From assembly GCF_020905375.1 (NCBI RefSeq), contig NZ_JAJJBU010000023.1, positions 62,001 through 126,000 of the forward strand: a stretch of 64,000 nucleotides of DNA, given 5' to 3'. The DNA is from Arthrobacter cryoconiti (GTDB taxonomy: Bacteria > Actinomycetota > Actinomycetes > Actinomycetales > Micrococcaceae). A model generated the notes under the pieces. The model worked only from the letters and a program-made list of their open reading frames with translations, was not told the origin of the DNA and ran no database searches. The first letter of the stretch is position 1, and each line of letters starts with the position of its first letter. Below, piece by piece: positions 26,491-36,055 of the stretch. A program made the position numbers and the translations under genes.

Positions 26491-26514
26491 AATCCGCAGA
26501 AAAAACCTGCGATT
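26491..26514 (-). terminator. Weak hairpin after ftsQ
   Basis: CGCAG and CTGCG arms (extended by AAT/ATT with one bulge) enclose seven bases that read GTTTTTT on the minus strand, just after the ftsQ stop. The T run is in the loop, so this is at best an attenuator. Confidence 0.3.
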
Positions 26515-26532
26515 TGTCCCCAATTGACACCT

Positions 26533-27852
26533 CTAGCGTGTCACAGGATGACGGGGTGCGCTGACGTCATATACCTGCACCGGTCCTGGCGCGGGTTTTC
26601 CCCGCTCCGGTACTGGTGGTGGGGCGGCGAGCAGCGCCCCCAGGACTTGAGCCTTCAAATTCATGTCCGTAGCATTTCCCCACACCACGGTCTTGCCGTC
26701 TATCAATTGCAGTTCGACGGCGTCCGGCGACTTTGCGGAGGCGCTAGCCAGTTTGCTCAACACGGACGCCGGCAAAGTGGCAAGGACTGCCGTCATGGCT
26801 TTGAAGGTGTCCTCTCCAATGGCATCCTTGCCGCCGTTTATCAGAGGCAGTGGAACAGAATCTGGTTTGTCCGTGGTGCCAAGTTGCACGCCGTCCTTAT
26901 CCACTAGTAGGTAGGAGTCGGCGTTCTTCAACAACGCCACGGGCACCCTCTCCACGACATGCACCAGTAGGGTGGACGGCGGTACGGCCTGAATCCAGAA
27001 GCTCTTTACTTGCGGCACGCTCGCTAATAAGGCACCTACATCTGTTTGGGTGACTTGTGGCAGCGGGCGATTGATTATGGGCTTTAAGGCCGATTGCAGC
27101 GCATTTTCGGGTACCAATTTGCGCCCGTCGAACGTAATGGTTTTGACGGCAAGTGCGGGCGAAAATAGTGCAGTCGCCATGACAAGCGCCAGCACAGCAA
27201 CAACAGCACCCGTCCAGATCCATACGCCCCGCCTCAACCGGCGACGGGCGCGAATGGGAAACTCCAGAACCGTGGCACCGGAACCGTTTCCGTGAATCGA
27301 ATCCTGGATCGGAGCTGCTGCCACAGAGTGCGGCTTAGCCTCATTCTTTGCTCTCGCTTTACTGGCCCGTGAGGACCAAGCAAGGTGGCCTAATAGTCCC
27401 TTGGTGAACGTGCTGCTGCGCGTGGTCACACTTTCGGGTGCGGCGCTTTCTGCGCTTGCGCTTAGGGAGTTGGCACTTTCGGGTACGTCACTTTCGGAGC
27501 TGAGCGGGGATTCCGGGTGCACCTCATCCAGCACGTGCACGGGCATGAGCGTTACCTTGCCACTTGTCACGCGAATAGTGGAACTTGCTGCGCCTACTGC
27601 GCCGGCAGACGCGTCATTTCCGCTTGGAGTTACTGCCGGTGAATTCACCTTCTTGGGTTCTTCGCCTCTTTTGCTTCGTTTTCTGTTACGCAGAGACTGC
27701 TTGCCATTTTCCGTCGATATCGCGTTCCCAGTGGAAGCCGTTTCCTCGGCAACGGCCCTTGCAGGTGGCATCTTTGCGCCCGATTCCACAGCATGTTCCG
27801 GTGCAGCGCCCGGACGGGAGCGAATCACGCGGGGACGACGTGGCTCAGCCAT
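26533..27852 (-). CDS. ftsQ: Cell division protein FtsQ with long disordered N-terminus
   Basis: Bitopic divisome protein linking early and late components. Start ATG 27852 (MAEPRRPRV) has GGAGG upstream and overlaps the murC stop by 8 bases. Of 439 residues about 205 form a cytoplasmic, Ser/Ala/Glu-rich disordered region, much longer than in E. coli. A basic patch (RARRRLRRG) then precedes the membrane helix (about 213-235), and the extracytoplasmic POTRA domain (VKTITFDGRKLVPENALQSAL) and beta domain follow. Long N-termini are common in actinobacterial FtsQ. Confidence 0.93.
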   Translation of the reverse strand: MAEPRRPRVIRSRPGAAPEHAVESGAKMPPARAVAEETASTGNAISTENGKQSLRNRKRSKRGEEPKKVNSPAVTPSGNDASAGAVGAASSTIRVTSGKVTLMPVHVLDEVHPESPLSSESDVPESANSLSASAESAAPESVTTRSSTFTKGLLGHLAWSSRASKARAKNEAKPHSVAAAPIQDSIHGNGSGATVLEFPIRARRRLRRGVWIWTGAVVAVLALVMATALFSPALAVKTITFDGRKLVPENALQSALKPIINRPLPQVTQTDVGALLASVPQVKSFWIQAVPPSTLLVHVVERVPVALLKNADSYLLVDKDGVQLGTTDKPDSVPLPLINGGKDAIGEDTFKAMTAVLATLPASVLSKLASASAKSPDAVELQLIDGKTVVWGNATDMNLKAQVLGALLAAPPPVPERGKPAPGPVQVYDVSAPRHPVTR

Positions 27853-29395
27853 GGGTATCCTCCTGCGGGTGCCCATCTGCGCAGCTCACCGGGATCACAT
27901 CGCAGACCTGGGATGCAGCCTGCTGCGGTCTGCCCGGATCGGACGGCTCTGGGTCAGCTTGTGGCTCTGGCTTTGCTTGAAGCGCGGCCAAGATCTGCGA
28001 ACCGAAGCCTGTTACGTCGCCGGCACCGACAGTGAGGATGACGTCCCCGGATTCGGCTGCCGCAGTCAGCGTTGATATCGCGGCAGCCGCGTCGGGTTGG
28101 TATGCGCCTACTTCGACCAAATGATCCGTGATCAACGTGCTGTTCACCCCAGCGATGGGTTCCTCTCGGGCAGGGTAAATATCCAGCACCGCCACGGTAT
28201 CCGCCAGGGCCAGGGCGTGGGCAAATTCTGTTGCAAACGCGCGTGTTCGTGAGAATAAATGCGGTTGGAACAGGACATGAACCCGGTGTATACCGGCCAC
28301 GGTCCTGGCCGCTTTCAATGCCGCGGTGACCTCAGTCGGGTGGTGCGCATAATCGTCAAAGACACGCACGCCCCGCACTTCACCCTTCGCCTCGAAGCGA
28401 CGCGCTGCGCCCTTGAACGAGCCGAGAGCACTCAGGGCCGCATCAATATCGACGCCCAGCTCGCACGCGACGGCCACCGCGGCTGCCGCGTTGGAGATGT
28501 TGTGATCGCCGGGGACCTGCAAGTGGAGCTTGAACGAACCAGCCGGACGACCCGAATCGGCGGGGAGTTCCAAAAGCGTGTCAGTGGTGAGCCCCTCCCC
28601 CGTGCTACGCAGAATGCGCAACTCGGAGGCAGCATCGAAACCATAGGTAAGAGTGCGTTTGCCCGCAGCGCCCGCCAGTGCGGCTAAACGCGCTGATCCG
28701 ACGTCGTCAGCGCAGGCAATGAGCACACCGTCGGCAGGGAGCAGAGAAACAAAGTCTTCGAATGCGGCAAAGACAGCTTCAGCCGTGCCGTAGTGATCCA
28801 GATGATCCGCTTCCAGGTTCGTCACGACGGCAATCGTCGGACGATAGTTCAGAAACGATGCATCGGATTCGTCCGCTTCGGCCACGAAAACTCCGGAACT
28901 CCCATGAGCCGCATTGACGCCAAGGCCCTGTACTGTTCCTCCGACGGCGAAGGACGCATCCACCCCGGCGCCGCGCAACATCACGGTGATCATGGAGGTG
29001 GTAGTAGTTTTTCCGTGTGTGCCGGCCACCGCTACCACCGTGTCGGTGGACATGGAAGCAGCTAGCGCCTGGGATCGATGCAGCACGCGGAGGCCACCGC
29101 TTTGGGCAGCCAGCAGCTCCGGATTATCGGGACGAATCGCAGAAGAAACGACGACGGTGTTGGCAGCAGCCACATTCCCGGCGGCGTGGCCAACATGGAC
29201 CACGGCCCCTAGTCCTTCCAGTTCCGCCAGAGCGGGGGAAGCCTTGGCATCGGAACCACTCACCGGGACGCCTTGGCTAAGCATGATGCGGGCTATGGCG
29301 GACATGCCGGCGCCTCCCATGCCAACAAAATGGACACGGCCCAGTTGCTCGAGGGTAGGCGCCACATAGGGCGTGGGGCCAACTGTGTCAGTCAC
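27845..29395 (-). CDS. murC: UDP-N-acetylmuramate--L-alanine ligase
   Basis: Adds L-alanine to UDP-MurNAc with ATP. I place the start at GTG 29395 (VTDTVGPTPYV), 516 residues; a TTG start at 29425 would overlap the end of murG. The Rossmann-like N-terminal VHFVGMGGAGMSAIARIML, ATP loop VAGTHGKTTTTSM and the segment DDYAHHPTEV are diagnostic of MurC. The C-terminal 40 residues are Pro/Gln/Asp-rich and run over the ftsQ start. Order murG-murC-ftsQ is conserved in actinobacteria. Confidence 0.96.
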   Translation of the reverse strand: MTDTVGPTPYVAPTLEQLGRVHFVGMGGAGMSAIARIMLSQGVPVSGSDAKASPALAELEGLGAVVHVGHAAGNVAAANTVVVSSAIRPDNPELLAAQSGGLRVLHRSQALAASMSTDTVVAVAGTHGKTTTTSMITVMLRGAGVDASFAVGGTVQGLGVNAAHGSSGVFVAEADESDASFLNYRPTIAVVTNLEADHLDHYGTAEAVFAAFEDFVSLLPADGVLIACADDVGSARLAALAGAAGKRTLTYGFDAASELRILRSTGEGLTTDTLLELPADSGRPAGSFKLHLQVPGDHNISNAAAAVAVACELGVDIDAALSALGSFKGAARRFEAKGEVRGVRVFDDYAHHPTEVTAALKAARTVAGIHRVHVLFQPHLFSRTRAFATEFAHALALADTVAVLDIYPAREEPIAGVNSTLITDHLVEVGAYQPDAAAAISTLTAAAESGDVILTVGAGDVTGFGSQILAALQAKPEPQADPEPSDPGRPQQAASQVCDVIPVSCADGHPQEDTHG

Positions 29396-29405
29396 TGTAT
29401 TTATT

Positions 29406-30539
29406 TCACTTTCCACTTGCCACAAAAACCATCTCCGCCATACGTGTGGCGGCGTCTCTAATACCTAGCTTGGCTGCTCGCGCGGACATCTCCGCGAGAC
29501 GTTGGGGATCTTTGGCCAGTGGGACAACGGTGTCTCGTATCCAGGCGGCGTCCAACGTCGCGTCTTGGACCAGTAGTGCCGCATTAGCGGCCACGAGTTG
29601 CTCTGCATTGCGGGCCTGCTCACCATTGCCCACGGGTAGCGGAACGAACACCGCTGGAAGTCCGACGGCGGCTACCTCGGAGACCGTTCCAGCCCCTGAA
29701 CGGCATAGCAGCACGTCAGCTGCCGCGTAAACGTCTTCCATGGCATCCACGTACTCAACTTGGCGGTACAGCGGGGAGGCAAGTTTGGCGCCGTCGTCCG
29801 TGGTCAGCGCCTTGCCGATCCCGGTGATGTGCAGGGTTTGAATTCCCGCGAAGGCAATATCATCCAAGGCTCCGGCTACTGCCCTGTTCAGTCGTACTGC
29901 CCCTAGCGAGCCTCCGGTAACAATCAGCACTGGCCTGTGCGCGTCAAGGCCAAGTCGTTGCCTTGCTCCGTCGCGGGCGCTAGTTCTATCCAATCCGGCA
30001 ATAGCTGCCCGCATGGGCATGCCCACCAACTGGGCGTTGCGGATCTGAGTGGCCGCAAACGCTGTCCCCACGTAGCTCGTGAAACGGGCTCCCAACTTGT
30101 TAGCCAGACCCGCTTTGGTATTCGCCTCGTGGATAACTATCGGGATACCCAACGATTTGGCCGCCAAATACATGGGCGTGCACACGTAGCCACCTACTCC
30201 CACCAGCACGTGTGCCCCGTGAGCGTTCAAAATCTTCTTAGCATCCGCCACCGCCCGCTGCATGCGTATGGGCAGCCGGATCAGATCCATGGACGGCTTG
30301 CGGGGAAGGGGAATCCGAGCAATGGTTTCCAACTCAAAACCGGCTTCCGGCACTAGCTTGGTTTCCAGCCCGTCCGCCGTACCAACAGCCACAATCGAAG
30401 CACCTGGCTCACTAGCTCGGATAGACGCTGCAATGGCCAGCAGCGGGCTGAGATGGCCAGCGGATCCACCACCGGCCAACACCACCGAAAGGGACTGAGC
30501 GCTACGGGGTCCGGGAACGTTGTTCCTCACATTCCTCAT
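29406..30539 (-). CDS. murG: Lipid II synthase, UDP-GlcNAc transferase MurG
   Basis: Transfers GlcNAc to lipid I at the inner face of the membrane. In 377 residues the glycine-rich loop [19 protein letters not shown] and the donor-site segment [26 protein letters not shown] are typical; [15 protein letters not shown] is the acceptor-side loop. About 17 residues precede the first strand. The start ATG overlaps the ftsW stop (ATGA). Confidence 0.97.
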   Translation of the reverse strand: MRNVRNNVPGPRSAQSLSVVLAGGGSAGHLSPLLAIAASIRASEPGASIVAVGTADGLETKLVPEAGFELETIARIPLPRKPSMDLIRLPIRMQRAVADAKKILNAHGAHVLVGVGGYVCTPMYLAAKSLGIPIVIHEANTKAGLANKLGARFTSYVGTAFAATQIRNAQLVGMPMRAAIAGLDRTSARDGARQRLGLDAHRPVLIVTGGSLGAVRLNRAVAGALDDIAFAGIQTLHITGIGKALTTDDGAKLASPLYRQVEYVDAMEDVYAAADVLLCRSGAGTVSEVAAVGLPAVFVPLPVGNGEQARNAEQLVAANAALLVQDATLDAAWIRDTVVPLAKDPQRLAEMSARAAKLGIRDAATRMAEMVFVASGK

Positions 30540-31864
30540 GGGTTTATCGAAGTACTTTCTACGTCGGGATCATTCTGTGGTGAGGTACGGGCAAATGAAA
30601 GCACCACACCTAAGGCGGCCAGGGTCACTACCAGCGCACTACCACCGTAGGAGATTAGGGGCAAAGGGACTCCGATGACGGGCAGAATCCCGACCACCAT
30701 GGCGATGTTGACGAATGCCTGACCAATGATCCAGGTGAGGATGGAACCACACACCACGCGGGCGAAGGTGTCGTTGCGCCGCATGACTACTCGGAATATG
30801 GCAAACGCTAGGACGCTATATAGACCAATGATGACCAAGGTTCCTAGCAGTCCCAGTTCTTCCCCAATAATCGCAAAAATGAAGTCGTTGTGCGCCTCGG
30901 GAATCCAACTCCATTTTTGTCGGCTCTGTCCCAGGCCCACTCCAAACCAGCCACCAGACGCTAATGCGTACAGCCCATTTTGAGCTTGGTCACAGAGGTC
31001 CTGTCCATCATTGCAATTACCTAACCAGGCAGAGAGCCTTGCTGTCCTATTGCCGCTGAAGGCAGCGAGTAAGACTGCGGCACCCACACCGCCGCCTATG
31101 GCTGTCAGCAGGACCCGCTTGCTCCCGCCACCAAAGAACAGCCCAGCCCCAAGAACTGCCATGGCAATTACCGCCGTGCCAAGGTCGTGGCCCAGCAAGA
31201 TCAGTCCAATCAAAACGACGCCCACGGGCACCACGGGGAGCAGTGTGTGGCGCCAGTTCGCCACGAGCCGGCCTTTGCGCGAAAGCACCAGCCCCATCCA
31301 TAGCGCCATAGCCAATTTCGCGGCTTCGGAAGGCTGAAAACTAAACGACTCGCCCAGGTTGATCCAATTCCTGTTTCCGCCCACCTCTTTCCCCAGAGGA
31401 CTAAAAACGAGCACCAGCAAGATCAGGGCAAGGCCAAGCACCGGCCATGCAAGCTTTTTCAGGCCCGACGGCGGCACAAAGGAAAGCGCCATCATCAGCA
31501 CCAGCCCGAATACGGCAAACAGTGATTCCTTGATGAACAAAAAATAGGGATCTTGTCCTGCCGAAATCGATTCGGCGGCTGAGGCAGAAAGCACCGTGAT
31601 GAGACCGATGCTGGTCAGAGCCACCGTGGCACCAATGATCCAGTAGTAGTGGACTCCCGGCAGGCCCGCTCGCTCATTGAGATTGCGGCGAAGGCGGGAG
31701 AGCCGACTCCCTGACACGTGATCTTGGGCAGGGGCACTGCGTTTGGGCTCGCGAACGGTCGTCTTTAGTGTCATGGCCTGTGGCCGCTTTAATGTCGGCA
31801 CGGTTTTTGACGCCTTGGCCTGGGCCTTAGCGGTTTGTCCTGGCAGTGCAGGCGTCCTGGCCAT
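30536..31864 (-). CDS. ftsW: Septal peptidoglycan glycosyltransferase FtsW (SEDS)
   Basis: SEDS-family membrane polymerase that works with FtsI at the septum. The 442-residue protein has a basic cytoplasmic N-terminus of about 75 residues, then about ten membrane helices. Conserved features are [14 protein letters not shown], the Ser/Pro-rich [14 protein letters not shown] and the [22 protein letters not shown] loop ending in [19 protein letters not shown], whose Asp is functionally essential in the family. Start ATG overlaps the murD stop by one base (TAATG). Confidence 0.96.
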   Translation of the reverse strand: MARTPALPGQTAKAQAKASKTVPTLKRPQAMTLKTTVREPKRSAPAQDHVSGSRLSRLRRNLNERAGLPGVHYYWIIGATVALTSIGLITVLSASAAESISAGQDPYFLFIKESLFAVFGLVLMMALSFVPPSGLKKLAWPVLGLALILLVLVFSPLGKEVGGNRNWINLGESFSFQPSEAAKLAMALWMGLVLSRKGRLVANWRHTLLPVVPVGVVLIGLILLGHDLGTAVIAMAVLGAGLFFGGGSKRVLLTAIGGGVGAAVLLAAFSGNRTARLSAWLGNCNDGQDLCDQAQNGLYALASGGWFGVGLGQSRQKWSWIPEAHNDFIFAIIGEELGLLGTLVIIGLYSVLAFAIFRVVMRRNDTFARVVCGSILTWIIGQAFVNIAMVVGILPVIGVPLPLISYGGSALVVTLAALGVVLSFARTSPQNDPDVESTSINP

Positions 31865-33408
31865 TATGACTCCTTATTGGCGCTCGCCCGTCGATCCAAC
31901 AACTCCCGCACCGCGTTGATGAACGATTCCCCACGATGCGCGTAAGAGGAAAACTGATCCATGGAAGCGGAGGCTGGGGCCATCAGGACAGTGTCTCCTG
32001 ATTCCGCAATCTCCGCCGAAGCCGCCACAGCCGCCGCCATAACCGCATCTCCACTGCCAGTCTGGCCCCCCTCGAGGTGGATGAGCGGGACCTTTGGGGC
32101 GTGTCGGAGCAGGGCACCGGCCAAGGCGGAACTCTCAGCGCCGATGATCACGACAGCTTTCAGCCTCGCGGCATGCGTTTGAACTAGTGCGTCGTACTCC
32201 ACTCCCTTGGACAAACCCCCAGCGATCCAGATAACGGGGTTGAAGGCGGACAAAGACGCCGACGCAGCATGTGGGTTGGTCGCTTTCGAGTCATTGACCC
32301 AAAGCACGCCGTCGATGGTGGCAACCGGCGCAATTCTGTGATCCCCGTCTGAATAAGCGCGAAGCCCGTTCCGGACATCTTCGGGTGTGAGTCCGGCGGC
32401 CCGCACCAACGCTGCCGCCGCAGCCGCATTGGCCACAAGGTGTCGAGGCACTAGTTCGGAGATGTCGCTACAATGAGCCAGTTCGACGGCGGAGTCCGCA
32501 CGCTCGGCGATGAAGGCCCTGTCCACGATCAACCCTTCGACCACACCGATCATGCTGATGGCCGGCAGTCCCGTGGTGAAGCCAACGGCACGGCACCCTT
32601 CTTGAACGTCGGCGTCTTGGACCATACGTTCCGTTTCGATCTGTTCCGCGTTGTAGACGCACACCGACTTAGTATGGGCGTAGACCTTTGCTTTATCGGC
32701 GGCATACGCGGCAAAGCTGCCATGCCAGTCCACATGATCTTCTGCCAAGTTCAGACAAACACTTGCCAACGGCTCCAGGGAATCAGACCAGTGCAATTGA
32801 AAAGAAGAAAGCTCCACCGCCAGAACGTCGTAGCCTTCAGGGTCACGCACCGCGTCAAGGATAGGCGTCCCGATGTTCCCCACAGCGATCGCGCGCAGCC
32901 CGGCAGCCTGAAGCATCCCTTCCACCATGGTGGTGGTGGTGGTTTTCCCGTTGGTGCCGGTGATTGTCAACCACTTCGCCGTCTTGCGGCCCGCCTTGAC
33001 CTGCACGCGCCAGGCCAGCTCCACGTCCCCCCAGATGGGAATGTCCGCATCCGCGGCACTGAGAAGGAGAGGGTGCGAGGGCCGATATCCGGGACTTGTC
33101 ACCACCAGCTCTGCCTGTTCCCCATCAACCAACGGCAGCAGAGTAGAAGTGTCCTGACCAAGGATCACCTCGGTAACTCCCACAATCTTGAGGGTGTCGG
33201 CGGCACGGCGGGAATCCTCGTCATCGGATCCGGCCACAACCACCACACGGGCACCCAGCTCGGCCAAGGTGTCAGCTACCGAGAACCCCGTCTTAGTGAT
33301 CCCAGTCACAACTACTTTCAGGCCTGCCCAATCGGCATCCCAGCTTGTGAGAGCCGACAGACGATCAGAACTACGCCTTGGCTCGTCTCTCACAATCGGA
33401 CAATCCAT
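31864..33408 (-). CDS. murD: UDP-N-acetylmuramoyl-L-alanine--D-glutamate ligase
   Basis: Adds D-glutamate to UDP-MurNAc-L-Ala. The ATP loop TITGTNGKTTTTTMVEGML and the Mur ligase central segment NLAEDHVDWHG are clear, and WVNDSKATNPHAASASL is the MurD-specific Lys/Ser region. Frame starts at ATG 33408, overlapping the mraY end by 19 bases; GTG 33393, which overlaps the mraY stop as GTGA, is an attractive alternative giving 509 residues. Confidence 0.96.
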   Translation of the reverse strand: MDCPIVRDEPRRSSDRLSALTSWDADWAGLKVVVTGITKTGFSVADTLAELGARVVVVAGSDDEDSRRAADTLKIVGVTEVILGQDTSTLLPLVDGEQAELVVTSPGYRPSHPLLLSAADADIPIWGDVELAWRVQVKAGRKTAKWLTITGTNGKTTTTTMVEGMLQAAGLRAIAVGNIGTPILDAVRDPEGYDVLAVELSSFQLHWSDSLEPLASVCLNLAEDHVDWHGSFAAYAADKAKVYAHTKSVCVYNAEQIETERMVQDADVQEGCRAVGFTTGLPAISMIGVVEGLIVDRAFIAERADSAVELAHCSDISELVPRHLVANAAAAAALVRAAGLTPEDVRNGLRAYSDGDHRIAPVATIDGVLWVNDSKATNPHAASASLSAFNPVIWIAGGLSKGVEYDALVQTHAARLKAVVIIGAESSALAGALLRHAPKVPLIHLEGGQTGSGDAVMAAAVAASAEIAESGDTVLMAPASASMDQFSSYAHRGESFINAVRELLDRRASANKES

Positions 33409-34502
33409 TCCGCGTAGAACGCGCCCAGTCCCACGGCCACCATCAAGCCGCCTAAGATCCAGAATCTCACCACGACCGTCACTTCAGCCCAACCTTTAAG
33501 TTCAAAGTGGTGCTGTAACGGGGCCATCAAAAATACCCGTTTACCCTTGGAAAGCTTGAAGAATCCCACTTGAATGATGACCGAAAGTGTGATGAGTACA
33601 AACAGCCCACCGATGATAAACAACAGGATTTCTGTGCGGGACAAGATTGCGAAGCCTGCAATGGCTCCCCCGATCGCCAACGATCCGGTGTCGCCCATGA
33701 AAATCTTTGCCGGGGAAGTGTTCCACCACAGAAAACCGATCAGCGCTGCAAACATGATGACTGAAAGCAGGGACAAATCCAACGGATCCCGAACTTCATA
33801 ACAGACGGTCTCTGAGGGAACTTTACGGGATCCACAGCCCTGACTTGACTGCCACAATCCAATGAGAGTGTAGGCGCCGAAGACAAGGATCGCCGCACCG
33901 GTAGCCAACCCGTCCAAGCCATCCGTTAGGTTCACGCCATTGGTGGCACCGGCAATGATCAGATTGGACCAGAGCACGAAGAGAACTACGCCCAACCCGG
34001 CACCAGCAAAGGCAAGGTTGAGTGTGGGAATATCTCTGGCAAAGGATATGAACGTGCTGGCAGGTGTTCTACCCTGACTATCTGGGAAACCTAAAGCCAT
34101 GACGGCAAAAGCAATTCCCACAACAGCTTGACCCGCAAGCTTCCCCTTAGCATCCAAGCCCAGGCTGCGCTGGTTGGAGATCTTCAAGAAATCATCCAGG
34201 AAGCCAACAAGGCCTTGACCAACCATCAGGAAGATCATCAACAGCCCAGAGGCCGTCGGCCCCCCTGATGCGGGGTTGATAAGCCAAATGATCAGGTGCG
34301 TGATGAAGTAGGCGGCAACGACCGCCCCCACCACCACGGTGCCACCCATGGTGGGTGTGCCGCGCTTAACCTGGTGAGTGGTCGGGCCGTCTTCTCGGAC
34401 AATCTGCCCATATCCTTTTTTCACCAGGAACCGGATGAACAACGGCGTACCGACCATGGCAAAGGACAGGGCAAGGCCGGTACCAATAAGTAATGTGATC
34501 AA
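33390..34502 (-). CDS. mraY: Phospho-MurNAc-pentapeptide transferase
   Basis: Integral membrane enzyme that makes lipid I from UDP-MurNAc-pentapeptide and undecaprenyl phosphate. In 370 residues about ten helices are present with the family motifs VGFLDDFLKI (catalytic aspartates), NGVNLTDGLDGLATG and FMGDTGSLAIGGAIAG, and the C-terminal PLQHHFELKGW with its histidines. Start is TTG 34502 within TTGA shared with the murF stop, implying translational coupling. Confidence 0.97.
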   Translation of the reverse strand: MITLLIGTGLALSFAMVGTPLFIRFLVKKGYGQIVREDGPTTHQVKRGTPTMGGTVVVGAVVAAYFITHLIIWLINPASGGPTASGLLMIFLMVGQGLVGFLDDFLKISNQRSLGLDAKGKLAGQAVVGIAFAVMALGFPDSQGRTPASTFISFARDIPTLNLAFAGAGLGVVLFVLWSNLIIAGATNGVNLTDGLDGLATGAAILVFGAYTLIGLWQSSQGCGSRKVPSETVCYEVRDPLDLSLLSVIMFAALIGFLWWNTSPAKIFMGDTGSLAIGGAIAGFAILSRTEILLFIIGGLFVLITLSVIIQVGFFKLSKGKRVFLMAPLQHHFELKGWAEVTVVVRFWILGGLMVAVGLGAFYAEWIVRL

Positions 34503-36049
34503 GACTGCTGGTTCCTTTCGCCTGAGTTAGACCCTGTCGGGTTACCGTGTTCGGTCTGTAAATCTAAGGGTGTTTCTGTGACGTTCGTGAATAATGCTAT
34601 CCGATCATCTACCAGTTGGTCCCCGAGAAAACGCAGACCAGCGCCATTTGAAGACTTCACCAGCACCACATCTCCTGCCCCGAGTTCCTGTTTGAGGATC
34701 TGATGTGCCGCGTCCATATCAGCAACAAACATTGACTCGTTGCCCCAAGAACCTTCCATAACAGCGCCCACATGCATTGCCCGAGCAGGAGTTCCCACCA
34801 CTATCAGCCGGGAGATGTTCAACCTCACGGCTACCCGGCCTACGGCGTCGTGTTCTAAGACGGAGTCTTCACCAAGTTCACGCATCTCCCCCAGTACGGC
34901 CCAGGTCCGCCGCGCTCCGCTGCCACCTAGTTCTGCCAGCGTTCGCAGGGCTGCCCGCATAGATTCGGGATTGGCGTTGTAGGCGTCATTGATGATCGTG
35001 ACACCATCGGGCCGGTCGGTGAGTTCCATACGGTATCGACTCGCTGGGCCCTGTGCGTTCAAGGACGCGGCAATTGTGGCGGCAGGGACACCCACTGCGT
35101 TGGCGGCTGCGGCAGCAGCTAGCAGATTCGTCACGTGGTGCAACCCCAATAACTGACTGTGAACCGGAAGGGCTTCGGTCTCCCCCTGAAACAACAGACC
35201 GAAGGATGGCCGCCCATCCGTGGTGCGTACGTTGCTGGCGTTGACGACGACGGCCGGCCCTCCATGAGTATCTTCACTTGCCTCCGCGCTACTAAAGAAC
35301 ATCACAGGCGCTTGAGTACGGCTAGCCATTGACCGCACACGGGCGTCGTCGTAGTTCAAGATGGCGGTACCGGCTGCGGATAGTGCCTCCACCAGCTCGC
35401 CTTTGGCCATAGCAATGTTAGCGATGGAGCCAAATTCACCTGCATGAGCCGTGCCCACGCAAAGCACAACGCCAACGTCCGGATTGACGATCGAGCACAG
35501 ATAGCGAATATTGCCGATCTTCGTTGCGCCCATTTCAATCACCAGATACCGGGTGCTCTCCACAGCCCGGAATACCGTCAGGGGAACGCCCACTTCACCG
35601 TTATAGGATCCAACAGGTGAGACGGTTTCCCCCACGGTGGCCAAGATTCCTGCCAACAAGTCTTTGGTGGTGGTCTTCCCTGCCGAACCAGTAATTGCGA
35701 TAACAGAAAGCGGGGAATGCTCCCGAATTCGGCGCACCACCTCTGCCGCGATCATCCCCATAGCAAGAACGGCGTCGACAACGACTACGGCCGGGAAAAC
35801 GCCCACCCCGGCTGGCAGAGGCACATCGCGTTCGCTTAAGGCCAGTACCGCACCAGCGGTAAACGCTGCCTCTAGAAAATCATGGCCGTCCAGGTTTTCA
35901 CCAGATTTTGCCACGTACAGACTTCCTGGTGCGACGTCTCTAGAGTCAGTGGACGTCAACGCCACGTCGATGAGTAGATTTGGGTCGGTACCATCGGCGA
36001 GTCGGCCATTACAAATGGCGGCCAGCTGGGCCGCTGAAAATTCAATCAT
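34499..36049 (-). CDS. murF: UDP-MurNAc-tripeptide--D-alanyl-D-alanine ligase
   Basis: Adds D-Ala-D-Ala to complete the pentapeptide precursor. In 516 residues the N-terminal substrate-capping domain (TSTDSRDVAPGSLYVAKSGENLDGHDF) is followed by the ATP loop AITGSAGKTTTKDLLAGIL and INDAYNANPESMRAAL, which is diagnostic for MurF. The C-terminal 25 residues are polar and dispensable-looking. Six bases separate it from the murE stop. Confidence 0.96.
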   Translation of the reverse strand: MIEFSAAQLAAICNGRLADGTDPNLLIDVALTSTDSRDVAPGSLYVAKSGENLDGHDFLEAAFTAGAVLALSERDVPLPAGVGVFPAVVVVDAVLAMGMIAAEVVRRIREHSPLSVIAITGSAGKTTTKDLLAGILATVGETVSPVGSYNGEVGVPLTVFRAVESTRYLVIEMGATKIGNIRYLCSIVNPDVGVVLCVGTAHAGEFGSIANIAMAKGELVEALSAAGTAILNYDDARVRSMASRTQAPVMFFSSAEASEDTHGGPAVVVNASNVRTTDGRPSFGLLFQGETEALPVHSQLLGLHHVTNLLAAAAAANAVGVPAATIAASLNAQGPASRYRMELTDRPDGVTIINDAYNANPESMRAALRTLAELGGSGARRTWAVLGEMRELGEDSVLEHDAVGRVAVRLNISRLIVVGTPARAMHVGAVMEGSWGNESMFVADMDAAHQILKQELGAGDVVLVKSSNGAGLRFLGDQLVDDRIALFTNVTETPLDLQTEHGNPTGSNSGERNQQS

Positions 36050-36055
36050 GTCAGT

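Noticed and set aside
26488-26907. Plus-strand open frame of 139 codons over ftsQ
   Set aside because: Antisense shadow of ftsQ with no ribosome site.
32473-33417. Long plus-strand open frame of 314 codons over murD
   Set aside because: Despite its length it mirrors murD codon structure and encodes no recognisable domain; murD is certain.
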